Positions 8,800 to 17,291 of a stretch of DNA of 64,000 nucleotides are shown piece by piece. Position 1 is the first letter of the stretch. The number at the start of each line of letters is the position of its first letter. A program made the position numbers and the translations under genes. The notes below the pieces were generated by a model. That model was not told where the DNA came from and ran no database searches. It worked only from the letters and a program-made list of their open reading frames with translations. Source of the DNA: Microbacterium immunditiarum (GTDB taxonomy: Bacteria; Actinomycetota; Actinomycetes; Actinomycetales; Microbacteriaceae); NCBI RefSeq assembly GCF_013409785.1, contig NZ_JACCBV010000001.1, positions 3,472,001 to 3,536,000 of the forward strand. The letters are read 5' to 3'.

Positions 8800-9093
8800 T
8801 CAGCCGCCGGCGAGCTCCGCGTCCTTGTCGCGGATCGAGTCAGCCATGCGGTCGAGCGCCTGCGCCATGTCGTTGACAGCCTCCGACGCGTCGTCGAGGG
8901 AGCTCGTCAGCTCCGAGTACGCGGTCGAGTAGGCCTCGGACGCGTTCTCGGTCTTGAAGCCGTCCTGCACGAGGTCGTCGATGACTCCCTGAAGCTCCTT
9001 CAGCGTGTCGGTGATGCTCTGGCGTCCGTCACGCAGTCGCTGCGCCGCGCTCTCCATCTCGCTGTACGTTGCACCGAAATCGTGTCCGGCCAT
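8800..9093 (-). CDS. WXG100/ESAT-6-like secreted T7SS protein lacking the W-x-G turn
   Basis: A 97-residue, mostly helical protein without signal peptide, the size of WXG100 proteins. Two long amphipathic helices (YSEMESAAQRLRDGRQSITD... and YSELTSSLDDASEAVNDMAQ) flank a mid-turn DGFKTENAS where the family normally has WxG; here the Trp is replaced by Phe in a DGF context. The ATG at 9093 has GGGAGG 8 nt upstream. It is the first gene after the large EccC-type ATPase gene and has its own promoter with the T7SS palindrome. It is probably a secreted substrate or partner of the EccC-like ATPase. Confidence 0.8.
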   Translation of the reverse strand: MAGHDFGATYSEMESAAQRLRDGRQSITDTLKELQGVIDDLVQDGFKTENASEAYSTAYSELTSSLDDASEAVNDMAQALDRMADSIRDKDAELAGG

Positions 9094-9173
9094 GAAACCC
9101 GCCTCCCAGCGTTCGTCATATTCAGGCCGTTTCGGCCTTACCTCGTCGAGGCTAGCGAACGGGGCAGGCACCG

Positions 9174-9197
9174 CCCATGGGGAGAACTACCCATGGG
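9174..9197. promoter_or_regulatory. T7SS palindrome, copy 1 (upstream of WXG100 gene)
   Basis: Contains ATGGGGAGAACTACCCAT with outer 8-bp inverted arms CCCATGGG. On the minus strand it ends 19 nt before the -10 box TAGCCT (9154 to 9149), so it covers the -35 region and beyond. It overlaps the stop codon of the eccC-like gene. Copies 2 and 3 have the same layout. Confidence 0.75.
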
Positions 9198-12100
9198 CTC
9201 CCGCCGGCTCGGCGACCGGTCTCGGCGCGCCGCTGCCGGCGGGTTCGGCGACGAACGGGACCTGCATCGTGACGGCACGACCGGCCTGCACGAAGATCCC
9301 TCGCCCGACCGGGAAGTCCGACCGCTTGACGCGACCGAACGTGACCTTGAACAGCGCTTCGCCGTCGTACGTGTCGGGCTTGAGCACGATTCCCTGCCGG
9401 CCGGTCTTCCACTCTCCGAGGACGCCGATGCTTCCACTGGCACGCGTGATCTCCGCCTCGCCGATCAGCATGTGCTCGCTGTTGTTCATCGCCTGCAGCA
9501 GCCCGCGCATCGGGCGATCGGCCGGGCCGTCCGCCAGGTGGGGAATGTCTTCGATGACGATCAGGATGCGGCTGCCGGGAGCGTCGCTGACCACCAGCTC
9601 TGCCAGCTCCGTCGCCAGTTCCTTCTCGTCCTCGGGCTTGGTAGCGCTTCGCACCCACGGGCGGAAGTCCTTGAGCTCCGCACGCCGGCTGCCGAAGTGG
9701 TACAGCCGCAGGTCGGGGTCGAAGCGCTCCATCGCGACGATGAGCGCCTTGAGCGCGTTCGTGCGGCCTGACTGCGGCGGACCCGAGATCACGAACGATC
9801 CCACCGGCTCGAATCCGCGTGGCGCGAGGGTGTCGTCGGCGATGCCGAACACCGGCATCCCGTCCACCCGCGCCGGCATCTCCGCCGTCCGGACCGACGT
9901 GGGAAGGGCGCCGATCTCGGGGAGGTCCCGGACGCCGATCTCCCGAAGACGGTCGCCGAGCGCGGCGAGGGCCTTGGTCTGCTCGACCACGTTGGACGTG
10001 CCGCCGAGCACGGCGATCTGCGCCTCGTGACCGTCGATGACGGCACGGCCGGGCGCTGACTGCTCGTCGAGCACGTCGCGGGGCGCGCCCAGCAGCATGT
10101 ACTGGGCGTTGTCGCCCATCCGCAGCACGACGCGCCGGGAGATGTTCGCTGCCACCGCGCTCGGCACGGCATTGCCGCGGTCCGCGGTGATGACCGTGTG
10201 CACGCCCAGGGTGCGCCCCTCGCCGAGGATCCGCATGAAGATCCGGTAGAAGGGACCCCGGCCCGGAGCGACCTCCCAGTCCTTCTTGAACTCCGGATAG
10301 TTGTCGATGAGCACGAGGATGCGCGGCATGGCTGGATCGACCAGCTCGCGGTACTCGTGCACGGACGCGGCGCTCGCCGCCGAGAAGGCCGCCGCCCGAC
10401 GGTCCAGCTCCTTGTCGAGGGTGCGCAGCAGGCGCTGGATGCGCTCGACGTCGGCGCCGTCGACGACCGACCCCACGTGCGGGAGCGCGGCCAGGGCGCC
10501 CAGCGCGCCGGACGCGAAGTCGAGGCAGTACACCTGCACACGACCGCGGTCGGGTCGCATGCCTGCCGCGGTGGCGATCGTCTTGAGTACGGTGGACTTG
10601 CCTGAGCCCGACGTTCCGTAGACCACGAGAGATCCGTCCCGGTCGGGAACGAAGACCGCCTGCGCCTGCTGCTGCTTCTCGGGCACGTCCATGAGCGCGA
10701 TCGGGATGCGGGTGTCGCCGTCGTTCGGCAGATCCCTCAGGTCGATCAGCGGCGACAGCTCGTCCAGCCACGGACGACGCGGTCGGGGAAGCGCCGCCAG
10801 CTCGCTCGCCCGGACGAGGGTCGAGACGATGCGCCTCTGGTCGTTCGGCCCGAGGAGCTCCTCGTGCGCATCCGACTCAGGCGGCCGGTCGGGTTCCCAC
10901 TCGCCCGTGGCGCCGAATCGGAGCTCCGCGACGCGGACCTCGGCGGCGGCGCTGTCGTCGTCGTCCGTCCATCCGCCGGTGTACGCGGCCTGGAAGGGAA
11001 CCAGACGCCCGGGACCGATCTTGGCGATCGCGCGGCCCGGAATCGTGGGCGCGAAGCTCGCCGCGATGGGATCGTCGACGACGTCGCGCGAATCGGACTC
11101 GTCGGCCATGCGCAGCGCGATGCGCAGGTTGGTGTTCGCCCGGAGGTTGTCCTTGATGACGCCGGCCGGTCGCTGCGTCGCCATGATCAGGTGGATTCCG
11201 AGGGACCGGCCTCGCTGGGCGATGTCGACGACGCCGTCGACGAACTCCGGCATCTCGGAGGCCAGTGCGGCGAACTCATCGATCACCAGAACGAGCGACG
11301 GAGGGCACTCCGGGTCCTGCCGCTTCTCCAGCTCGAGGAGGTCCTTCGCCTTCTTGCGGTTGAGCAGATGCTCGCGGCGCTGCAGCTCGGCGCGGAGGCT
11401 CGTCAGAGCGCGACTCACGAGGTGCGGACTGAGGTCGGTGACCAATCCGACGCAATGTGGCAGGTCGACGCAGTCGGCGAAGGCCGATCCGCCCTTGTAG
11501 TCGACGAACAGGAAGGTGACCCGATCGGGGCTGTGGGCCGCGGCCATGCCGAGCACCCACGCCTGCAGGAACTCCGACTTCCCCGCACCGGTCGTGCCGC
11601 CCACGAGCGCGTGCGGACCGTGCGTGCGCAGATCCAGCGCCATCGCGTCGCTCACGCCCTGCCCGACGATCGCCCGCAGAGTGCCCGCCTTCTTCAGCCG
11701 CGGCCGCGGAGCGGGGGATCGATCGACGATCGTGTTGTTCTGCCGCCACCGTTCGATCACGACGCTCGGGTCCTCGGCGATCGCCCGGTCCACCAACTGC
11801 AGGAACATCACCGAGTTCGGGATGTCGGATGCGTCGTGGACGACCGTGCTCGCGTCCACGACCGGGGCGAGCCGTCGCGCGAACATCTGCATGTACGCGT
11901 TCGACACGCCTTCCACCCGCACGGAGTCGAAGTGCTGGCCGGTGCGCACCTGGCCCACGCGCGCCTCATCCAGGCTGCTCGTGAGCTCGATGTAGCTGCG
12001 GCACACGGCGGGGAGCGACTCGACGGTGGGCGCGACGAACACCGCGTGGACGCCGTGGTCGGCTCCGCGCTCGAGCACGTCGGTGAGGCGACCGCGATCC

Positions 12101-13740
12101 ACGGGGGCGTCGCCGGTCACGAAGACGATCACCGACACCTGCGGGGCTTTCTGCCGCTCGGTGGCCGCACGCGCGACATCCGTGCCGTAGACCAGGGGGT
12201 TCCAGTCCTCCTTGAACGGTCCGCGCGGCTCGCCCTTGTCGGCGCGCGCCGCGGCACGGCTGACGTACTCCTCGAGCGAGTTCAGCAGCGAGGCGCTCGT
12301 CGGTGCGGAGTCGGCGAGCGCACCGTGTGCGAACGGGCTGCGCTCGCTCGAGGTGTGCGGCAGCCACTTGAGCCAGTCGAGCTCGGGCGTCCACGCCGAG
12401 TCGGCGAACGCGACGGCAACGAGGTCGTTCGGGGCGTGCAGGCCGAACAGCTGGACGGCGATGCCGCGCATCGTGTCGGCGACGAGCGCGCGCGGACCGG
12501 CGATCCCGATCGAGCCCGCGTCGGAGAGCGTGTCGAAAACCGGGACGTCGTCGACGAACTCGTAGCGCGCGCGCAGCCGCTCGATGCGCTCGATGAACTC
12601 GGGCAGCCCTTCAGGGGTGTCGGCGTCGTCGATGGCGTTCCGCGCCGGCAGCCGGCAGCTGCCCAACCGCACGGCGAGGTGGTTCCAGTGCTCCGGCCTC
12701 CTCGTCCACAGCATCGGGCCAAGTCGCATCGCCTGGTCGAACACTTCGGCGACCGGCGGGGCCTCGGCGTTGCGGGCGCGCTCCTCCTCCGGCTTGCCGC
12801 GGAAGAAGTCCTCCTCGAGCTGCTCGTACTGCCGCTCGAACAGGCCGTACTCGTGGTTCTCGCCCTTCTTGCTCTGCAGCGACTGATTGATGAGGTTGCC
12901 GAACGCCATGAGCGGTGTCATGACGATGATCAGCAACGACCGGGGGTTCTCGTTGATCGCGTACAGCGCGGCGCCCATGAGGATCGGCGCGATGAGGATC
13001 GGCCACGGGAAGAGCCTGCCGATCTTCTCGGTGGGGATCCGCGGGGGCTTGAAGCGGGTGCCCGGGTAGCGCACCTCGACTCGCGGACTGCGGTTGAAGA
13101 GGAGTCCCCCGCCTCGCTCGATGATCGGCTCCTCGGCCGCGGACCCGTCGAACGTGCGCGCGAAGACCAGCACGAGGGTCGTCGCGCCGATCACGAACGG
13201 CGTGCCCTCTTCGATCCGCACACGCTGCACCTGGACGCCGTCCACGAGAACGCCGTTGGCGGAGTTGAGGTCGACGACCTCGACGTGGGCACCGACCTCG
13301 AGACGCGCGTGGCGCTTGGACACCAGCGGGTCGGAGAGCACGATGTCGTTCCCCGGGTCGCGTCCCAGCGAGACGCGGCCGGCCGCGAGCGGGAACTCCT
13401 GGCCGGCGAGCGGACCCGTCGTCGCACGAAGCAGTCCGACGATGTCGCGGCGCGCCGTCGAGACGAAGCCAGGGCCGTAATTGATGACGGATGCGGCGAA
13501 CCCCGAGCCGATCGGAGCCTCGCCGATCGGGATGTCGGGCTGCAGCGACACCATCCGCTCACCGGTCGGCGGCGCGACGGCGAGGGTCAGGACGTCGCCG
13601 TCCGTGAAGGGGATCGAGCGGGCCGGGTCGGCCTCGGCGATGTGGCGGGCCACGTCGCCCGCCGTCGCCGTGGAATCCGTGGTGATCACGATGTCGACGG
13701 GATCGCTCGTGTGGCGGTGCAGGGTCAGCTTCAGTCTCAT
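9187..13740 (-). CDS. eccC: FHA-domain EccC/EssC-type FtsK/SpoIIIE ATPase, motor of the T7SS
   Basis: A 1517-residue protein. An N-terminal beta-rich domain (1-100) precedes a FHA domain at about 118-192 (GRVSLGRDPGNDIVLSD, SKRHARLEV, NSANGVLVDG). Two membrane helices lie near 244-285. Three FtsK-like ATPase modules follow: module 1 has Walker A VGGTTGAGKS (713-722) and Walker B LVLVIDEF (816-823); module 2 has GTSGSGKST (1042-1050) and LVLIDNYPE (Asn instead of catalytic Glu); module 3 has the degenerate GPPQSGRT (1320-1327) and IVIEDIP. FHA plus this order resembles EssC of Firmicutes more than mycobacterial EccC. It drives export of WXG100-type proteins and the toxins encoded beside it. 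A GAGAAG ribosome site lies before the ATG. Confidence 0.93.
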   Translation of the reverse strand: MRLKLTLHRHTSDPVDIVITTDSTATAGDVARHIAEADPARSIPFTDGDVLTLAVAPPTGERMVSLQPDIPIGEAPIGSGFAASVINYGPGFVSTARRDIVGLLRATTGPLAGQEFPLAAGRVSLGRDPGNDIVLSDPLVSKRHARLEVGAHVEVVDLNSANGVLVDGVQVQRVRIEEGTPFVIGATTLVLVFARTFDGSAAEEPIIERGGGLLFNRSPRVEVRYPGTRFKPPRIPTEKIGRLFPWPILIAPILMGAALYAINENPRSLLIIVMTPLMAFGNLINQSLQSKKGENHEYGLFERQYEQLEEDFFRGKPEEERARNAEAPPVAEVFDQAMRLGPMLWTRRPEHWNHLAVRLGSCRLPARNAIDDADTPEGLPEFIERIERLRARYEFVDDVPVFDTLSDAGSIGIAGPRALVADTMRGIAVQLFGLHAPNDLVAVAFADSAWTPELDWLKWLPHTSSERSPFAHGALADSAPTSASLLNSLEEYVSRAAARADKGEPRGPFKEDWNPLVYGTDVARAATERQKAPQVSVIVFVTGDAPVDRGRLTDVLERGADHGVHAVFVAPTVESLPAVCRSYIELTSSLDEARVGQVRTGQHFDSVRVEGVSNAYMQMFARRLAPVVDASTVVHDASDIPNSVMFLQLVDRAIAEDPSVVIERWRQNNTIVDRSPAPRPRLKKAGTLRAIVGQGVSDAMALDLRTHGPHALVGGTTGAGKSEFLQAWVLGMAAAHSPDRVTFLFVDYKGGSAFADCVDLPHCVGLVTDLSPHLVSRALTSLRAELQRREHLLNRKKAKDLLELEKRQDPECPPSLVLVIDEFAALASEMPEFVDGVVDIAQRGRSLGIHLIMATQRPAGVIKDNLRANTNLRIALRMADESDSRDVVDDPIAASFAPTIPGRAIAKIGPGRLVPFQAAYTGGWTDDDDSAAAEVRVAELRFGATGEWEPDRPPESDAHEELLGPNDQRRIVSTLVRASELAALPRPRRPWLDELSPLIDLRDLPNDGDTRIPIALMDVPEKQQQAQAVFVPDRDGSLVVYGTSGSGKSTVLKTIATAAGMRPDRGRVQVYCLDFASGALGALAALPHVGSVVDGADVERIQRLLRTLDKELDRRAAAFSAASAASVHEYRELVDPAMPRILVLIDNYPEFKKDWEVAPGRGPFYRIFMRILGEGRTLGVHTVITADRGNAVPSAVAANISRRVVLRMGDNAQYMLLGAPRDVLDEQSAPGRAVIDGHEAQIAVLGGTSNVVEQTKALAALGDRLREIGVRDLPEIGALPTSVRTAEMPARVDGMPVFGIADDTLAPRGFEPVGSFVISGPPQSGRTNALKALIVAMERFDPDLRLYHFGSRRAELKDFRPWVRSATKPEDEKELATELAELVVSDAPGSRILIVIEDIPHLADGPADRPMRGLLQAMNNSEHMLIGEAEITRASGSIGVLGEWKTGRQGIVLKPDTYDGEALFKVTFGRVKRSDFPVGRGIFVQAGRAVTMQVPFVAEPAGSGAPRPVAEPAGAHG

Positions 13741-13765
13741 GGATGTTCTTCTCGCGAACGGGGGG

Positions 13766-14977
13766 TCATGCGCGAACGATGTCCGCAGTACGGTCGCCCA
13801 GTCGGATCCGGTCGCCGTCGGCCGCGCGGACGGGCACGCCGGCGGTCAGGCCCTCGTCGACGCCAGCGCGGATGAGCCCGGATCCGTTCGTCGATGCGCA
13901 GTCCACGACCTCCAGGCCTCCGGTGACGGGGCGCACCAGCATGTGGGTCTTGGAGAGCGTGCGGCTTCCGTCTGCGACCCGAATCGGTCGCGCACCCGGA
14001 TGCTCGGCGGCGTCGGGGTTCCGACCCAGGAGGATCGGCCCGGGGACGGGGATGCGCTCGCCGGTGTCCAGCCGCAGCACGAGCGTCGCTGATCGCGATG
14101 CCGCGGGCATCAGCTCGGGAACACCGTCCGGCTGAAGCTGCGGGAGCTGGGGCTGCGGAAGCCTCGGCTGCGGAACGGGAGCCTGAGCGGGTGCCGGTGC
14201 CGGTGTCGGTGCCGTCGGGCGATCCGACGTCTCGGGCGGCCGGGCGAGGCCGAGCACACCCGCGCTGATCCGGCTTCCTGGGCGATACTCGGGCTGCCGT
14301 GCCGGGTCGAGCGGGGTGGCCAGCGACGGCAGTTCGGCACGCTCCTCCACAGGCTCCGCGTTCACCGTCTTGCGCGCGATGCGCATGCGCTTCTCGTCGT
14401 ACGGGTCCAGCCCGTTGCGCACGTCGACCAGCCACACATTCGTCGCCTTGTCATGCCAGCCGCGACCTCGCCCCTGCGGATCGAACGTCGGCGACAGCAG
14501 GAAGACGGCGGAGCCGAAGGGCACGACGCCGGCGGCGACGACGATGAGCAAGCGCAGCAGCACGGCGCCGACGCCCGGCCGCTCGAGGGTGCGAACGTTC
14601 ACGGAGCGGACCCCGGCCATGGCCTTGCCGAGCGTCATCCCCTTCCGTCCGTGGAGGACCAGCTGGACGACGGCGAACACGAGCGTGAGCAGGACGGTGA
14701 TGCCGGCGGTCACGACCCCGAGCCCGAAGTCGGGATGGTTGACGAAGCCGTACGGCGAGACGGCGCCCGTCAGCAGCTTGACGACCAGCGGCAGCGCGCC
14801 GATCCACAGGGGGAGCTGGATGACCACCCAGATGGCGAGGTCGCACGCCAGCGCGAGCGCGCGGCGGCCGAAGGGCGCACTGAGCAGCCCGAGAGCCGCC
14901 GCGTAGGCAGGGTCGGGCCGCCCGGAGGCGTCGATCCCCTCGATGACGCGCTCCTGCTCGTGGATCTCCCAGATCAT
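13766..14977 (-). CDS. RDD-family membrane protein with C-terminal FHA domain
   Basis: A 403-residue protein. The N-terminal half is a RDD domain with about three membrane helices (LALACDLAIWVVIQLPLWIG; VVTAGITVLLTLVFAVVQLV; LRLLIVVAAGVVPFGSAVFL) and the loop RKGMTLGKAMAGVRSV. A long Pro/Gln/Ala-rich linker leads to a FHA domain (ILLGRNPDAAEHPG, SKTHMLV, CASTNGSGLI). The ATG at 14977 (MIWEIHEQE) is preferred to the more upstream ATG because GGAGG lies 11 nt before it and the extra residues are not RDD-like. Its FHA domain may read phosphorylation of the ATPase gene product encoded 25 nt downstream. Probably a membrane partner of the T7SS. Confidence 0.82.
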   Translation of the reverse strand: MIWEIHEQERVIEGIDASGRPDPAYAAALGLLSAPFGRRALALACDLAIWVVIQLPLWIGALPLVVKLLTGAVSPYGFVNHPDFGLGVVTAGITVLLTLVFAVVQLVLHGRKGMTLGKAMAGVRSVNVRTLERPGVGAVLLRLLIVVAAGVVPFGSAVFLLSPTFDPQGRGRGWHDKATNVWLVDVRNGLDPYDEKRMRIARKTVNAEPVEERAELPSLATPLDPARQPEYRPGSRISAGVLGLARPPETSDRPTAPTPAPAPAQAPVPQPRLPQPQLPQLQPDGVPELMPAASRSATLVLRLDTGERIPVPGPILLGRNPDAAEHPGARPIRVADGSRTLSKTHMLVRPVTGGLEVVDCASTNGSGLIRAGVDEGLTAGVPVRAADGDRIRLGDRTADIVRA

Positions 14978-15086
14978 GCCGCCGGCTGCCTCCGAATGCT
15001 CCTCATGACGCCCGTTGCCCCGGTCCACAGTACCCAGCCCCGCATCCCGCCCCTGATCGGAGCTGCCGCCCCGCCGCGCGACGCGA

Positions 15087-15467
15087 TCAGTCGAGCTTCG
15101 GACGCAGCTGCTCGGCGATGGTGGCGATGTTCTCCGGCGTCACCTGCCAGCGTGTGGCATCCGTGTCTTCGAATGTCACCTCGTACTCGCCCTTGACGCG
15201 ATCGAACTGCACCAGGATCGCCACGGGGAGCGCCTCCCCGGGCTTGTAGTAACTCTCGGTGTACGCGTCCAGCGCGGGCTTGATGCCGGTCGGGCGCGAA
15301 GCGACCGGCGACACCGCGCCACCCGGTGAGTACGCGTAGCCGTGAGTCCCCGCGAGCTGCTCGCCCCGGAATTCGATCACCATCGCGAACGACTCCCAGT
15401 CATCGCCGGCACCGCGCATGTGCTCGATCAGCGCGCGGATGAGGTCAGCGGTCACATTCGTGGACAA
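15087..15467 (-). CDS. EsaG/YezG-like (DUF600) immunity protein for the adjacent nuclease
   Basis: A 126-residue cytoplasmic protein with no signal. Its layout (IEHMRGAGDDWESFAMVIEF near the N-terminus, ALPVAILVQFDRVKGEYEVT in the middle, TRWQVTPENIATIAEQLRPK at the end) resembles the DUF600 immunity family that includes EsaG. It lies 25 nt downstream of the EsaD-like nuclease gene, the usual effector-then-immunity order. Known EsaG proteins bind and inhibit EsaD in the producer. Family assignment is from memory of the pattern and is moderately secure; the genomic position is the stronger argument. Confidence 0.65.
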   Translation of the reverse strand: MSTNVTADLIRALIEHMRGAGDDWESFAMVIEFRGEQLAGTHGYAYSPGGAVSPVASRPTGIKPALDAYTESYYKPGEALPVAILVQFDRVKGEYEVTFEDTDATRWQVTPENIATIAEQLRPKLD

Positions 15468-15492
15468 GAGGTTCTCCTAGGGTCGGCCGGGG

Positions 15493-16122
15493 TCAGGGAA
15501 GGCCGGGCATGTCTCGCGAGTACTTGCGGTCGAAGCTCTCGCCGGCCTCGTTCCAGAAGCTGGGGAAGTTGCGGTAGACCTCGTCGCCCGTGCTCGGGTT
15601 CGTGACGACGTACTCGACTTCGAGCGCATCCGGGCGCACCGCGCCGGGCGGGTAGATGTCGATGCGGTAGTCGACCTGGTAGCCGTTCGCGACCCAGGCC
15701 GCCCACTCGTTCTCCATCTTCTTCCACGCGCCGGTGTTGAGGTTGCCGGCCTGGGGAATGATGCCGGGATCGGGCGTATCGCCGAAGAACCGGTGCCCGC
15801 CCAAGTGGCCGCCGTGATCCGTCGAGCTCCCGAGGTTGCCGATCTCCGTCGCGTTGTCGCCGCGGTCGCCGCCGCCGAAGTCCTCGCGGATCGTCCCCCG
15901 CTCCGAGCCGGGTCGCCCCGTCTCGCGGTCCCAGTACGTCGTCTTGGTGTTCGTGCCGCGCGTGGTCACCGTGCTGTCGTACTTGTCGACGTCTCGGATC
16001 TGCCTGATGACCGAGTCGAGGTGGTTGTCGAGGTTGTCGGCGACGCCACGGAGCCTGCCCGACTGCGTCGCCGCGTCCCGCACTGCGTCGGCAGCTCGCC
16101 TGACGACATCCCCGGGCCTCAT
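15493..16122 (-). CDS. EsaD-like DNA/RNA non-specific endonuclease toxin of the T7SS
   Basis: A 209-residue effector C-part. Residues 26-49 form a module shared with the toxin at 17288-17884 (VADN..., RDVD). The catalytic domain spans about 100-205: TDHGGHLGGHRF with the probable catalytic His, IIPQAGNLN, and AWKKMENEWAAWV, then RPDALEVEYVV and RNFPSFW. These are signatures of the Endonuclease_NS_2 group to which EsaD belongs. The ATG overlaps the stop of the WXG100-like gene (ATGA), so the trafficking and toxin parts, often fused in other T7SS toxins, are two coupled genes here. It is expected to cut DNA in competitors; an immunity gene follows. Confidence 0.8.
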   Translation of the reverse strand: MRPGDVVRRAADAVRDAATQSGRLRGVADNLDNHLDSVIRQIRDVDKYDSTVTTRGTNTKTTYWDRETGRPGSERGTIREDFGGGDRGDNATEIGNLGSSTDHGGHLGGHRFFGDTPDPGIIPQAGNLNTGAWKKMENEWAAWVANGYQVDYRIDIYPPGAVRPDALEVEYVVTNPSTGDEVYRNFPSFWNEAGESFDRKYSRDMPGLP

Positions 16123-16820
16123 CCGTCGCCTCCGAAGTCGAGGGCCGAGAACTCCGCGAAGAAGTTCGACGTCAACGACGCGACGTCCTCTCCGTGCAGC
16201 TTCATCGTCGACTGGGCCTCTTCCAGCGCCGCCAGATCGGCCTGGAACTCATCCGAGTCGCCCACCGCGCCTTCCACCATGGGCGCATCCAGGATCGCGT
16301 CGATCACCGCGGGCAGCTGGTCCGCCATCGGCTCGATCACCATCGGCGCCAGCTGATTCAGCAGCTGCTCGACCACGATGTCGACCGCGGCGTTCAGGAG
16401 CTTCTTCTTGATGAGCAGCATCGGACCGGCACCGGCAGCCGTGAACGGATTGGTCAGCATCGCGACCAGCGTGATCATCGTGGACGTCACATCCACGATC
16501 ACCTTCATCTTCAAGCCGAAGATGACATCCGCGCCGACGTCCATCGCCGTCGCCGCCGGCGGCATTATGTCGATGAGCTTCTGCAGATTCTGCGACCGGT
16601 TCGTGTTCCACGCGCTCAGCGTGGCCGGGCCCGACTGGCCACCCAGCGCCGACGCCAGATCGCCGTTCATCTTCCGGTCCACGGCCTGGACAACCGACTC
16701 CAGGTCCGACCCGAAGTTGCGCACCAACACGGCGCCCTTGCGGACCTCGTCCTCATCGATATCGGGCCACTCGAATCCGAGCTTCTCCATGATCCAGACA
16801 AGCTCGTTCGGCAACATCAT
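16119..16820 (-). CDS. WXG100-like helical N-terminal domain protein (toxin delivery partner)
   Basis: A 233-residue, largely helical protein beginning MMLPNELVWIMEKLGFEWP, the opening typical of the large WXG100-like (CpnT-type) N-terminal domains. It has a hydrophobic middle (VIVDVTSTMITLVAMLTNPF) and a second helical part with QLAPMVIEPMADQLPAVIDA. The frame is open 27 codons further upstream, but the pair of ATGs at 16820/16817 is used because the LPNEL opening is shared with the micro-ORF at 17940 and a GGAGG and -10 box lie upstream. Its stop overlaps the nuclease start. It probably carries the nuclease to the secretion ATPase. Confidence 0.75.
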   Translation of the reverse strand: MMLPNELVWIMEKLGFEWPDIDEDEVRKGAVLVRNFGSDLESVVQAVDRKMNGDLASALGGQSGPATLSAWNTNRSQNLQKLIDIMPPAATAMDVGADVIFGLKMKVIVDVTSTMITLVAMLTNPFTAAGAGPMLLIKKKLLNAAVDIVVEQLLNQLAPMVIEPMADQLPAVIDAILDAPMVEGAVGDSDEFQADLAALEEAQSTMKLHGEDVASLTSNFFAEFSALDFGGDG

Positions 16821-16874
16821 TCCCACGGCAACGACCTCCAGGCCTCGAATGTACGGAAACGCCCGCGGAACGCA

Positions 16875-16895
16875 CCATGGGTACTTCTCCCCACG
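16875..16895. promoter_or_regulatory. T7SS palindrome, copy 2 (upstream of WXG100-like/nuclease cassette)
   Basis: On the minus strand it reads TGGGGAGAAGTACCCATGG and ends 21 nt before the -10 box TACATT (16853 to 16848), the same architecture as copies 1 and 3. It lies in the 150-nt gap between the immunity gene at 16971 and the WXG100-like start. Confidence 0.72.
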
Positions 16896-16970
16896 TGCCA
16901 TGCGCGGCGGTGTGAATCAGTCGCTCGACCGCACAGAGGGGTGCGACGGCCGGCCCGCGGTGGCGGCCGG

Positions 16971-17291
16971 CTAACGCCAGTTGTACGTGAACATCCAATA
17001 CAGCGCTTCCAGCGCGTTCTGACCGAGCTCGGGATGCCGCTCAGCCATGATCCGCTGCGCTTCCCGCCCGCCTTCGGACAGGGTCCTGGCCGACCAGTCG
17101 ACCTCGATCGACATCATCTCGCCGGTGAGCCCCTTCACGTGCGCGAGCAGCGCCTCCGGCTCCGCGCCGCCGGCGAAGGCGATGACAGCGTCCTCATCGG
17201 ACTTGGGGAAGGGCGACCGCCCCTTGGCGAGGTACTCGACAATCGCCTGGCTCACCCGTGCGTCTTCCACGCTCGTCTCCATCGCGTTCAT
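16971..17291 (-). CDS. Candidate immunity protein for the CD38-like toxin
   Basis: A 106-residue, acidic, mainly helical protein (SEDARVSQAIVEYLAKGRSP-type start region, then FAGGAEPEALLAHVKGLTGE and a Trp/Tyr-rich end ALYWMFTYNWR). No signal peptide and no family I recognise. The ATG at 17291 overlaps the toxin stop (ATGA), the tight coupling expected of an immunity gene that must be made in proportion to its toxin. The upstream extension of the frame lacks a ribosome site and would run far into the toxin gene. Function is inferred from position only. Confidence 0.6.
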   Translation of the reverse strand: MNAMETSVEDARVSQAIVEYLAKGRSPFPKSDEDAVIAFAGGAEPEALLAHVKGLTGEMMSIEVDWSARTLSEGGREAQRIMAERHPELGQNALEALYWMFTYNWR

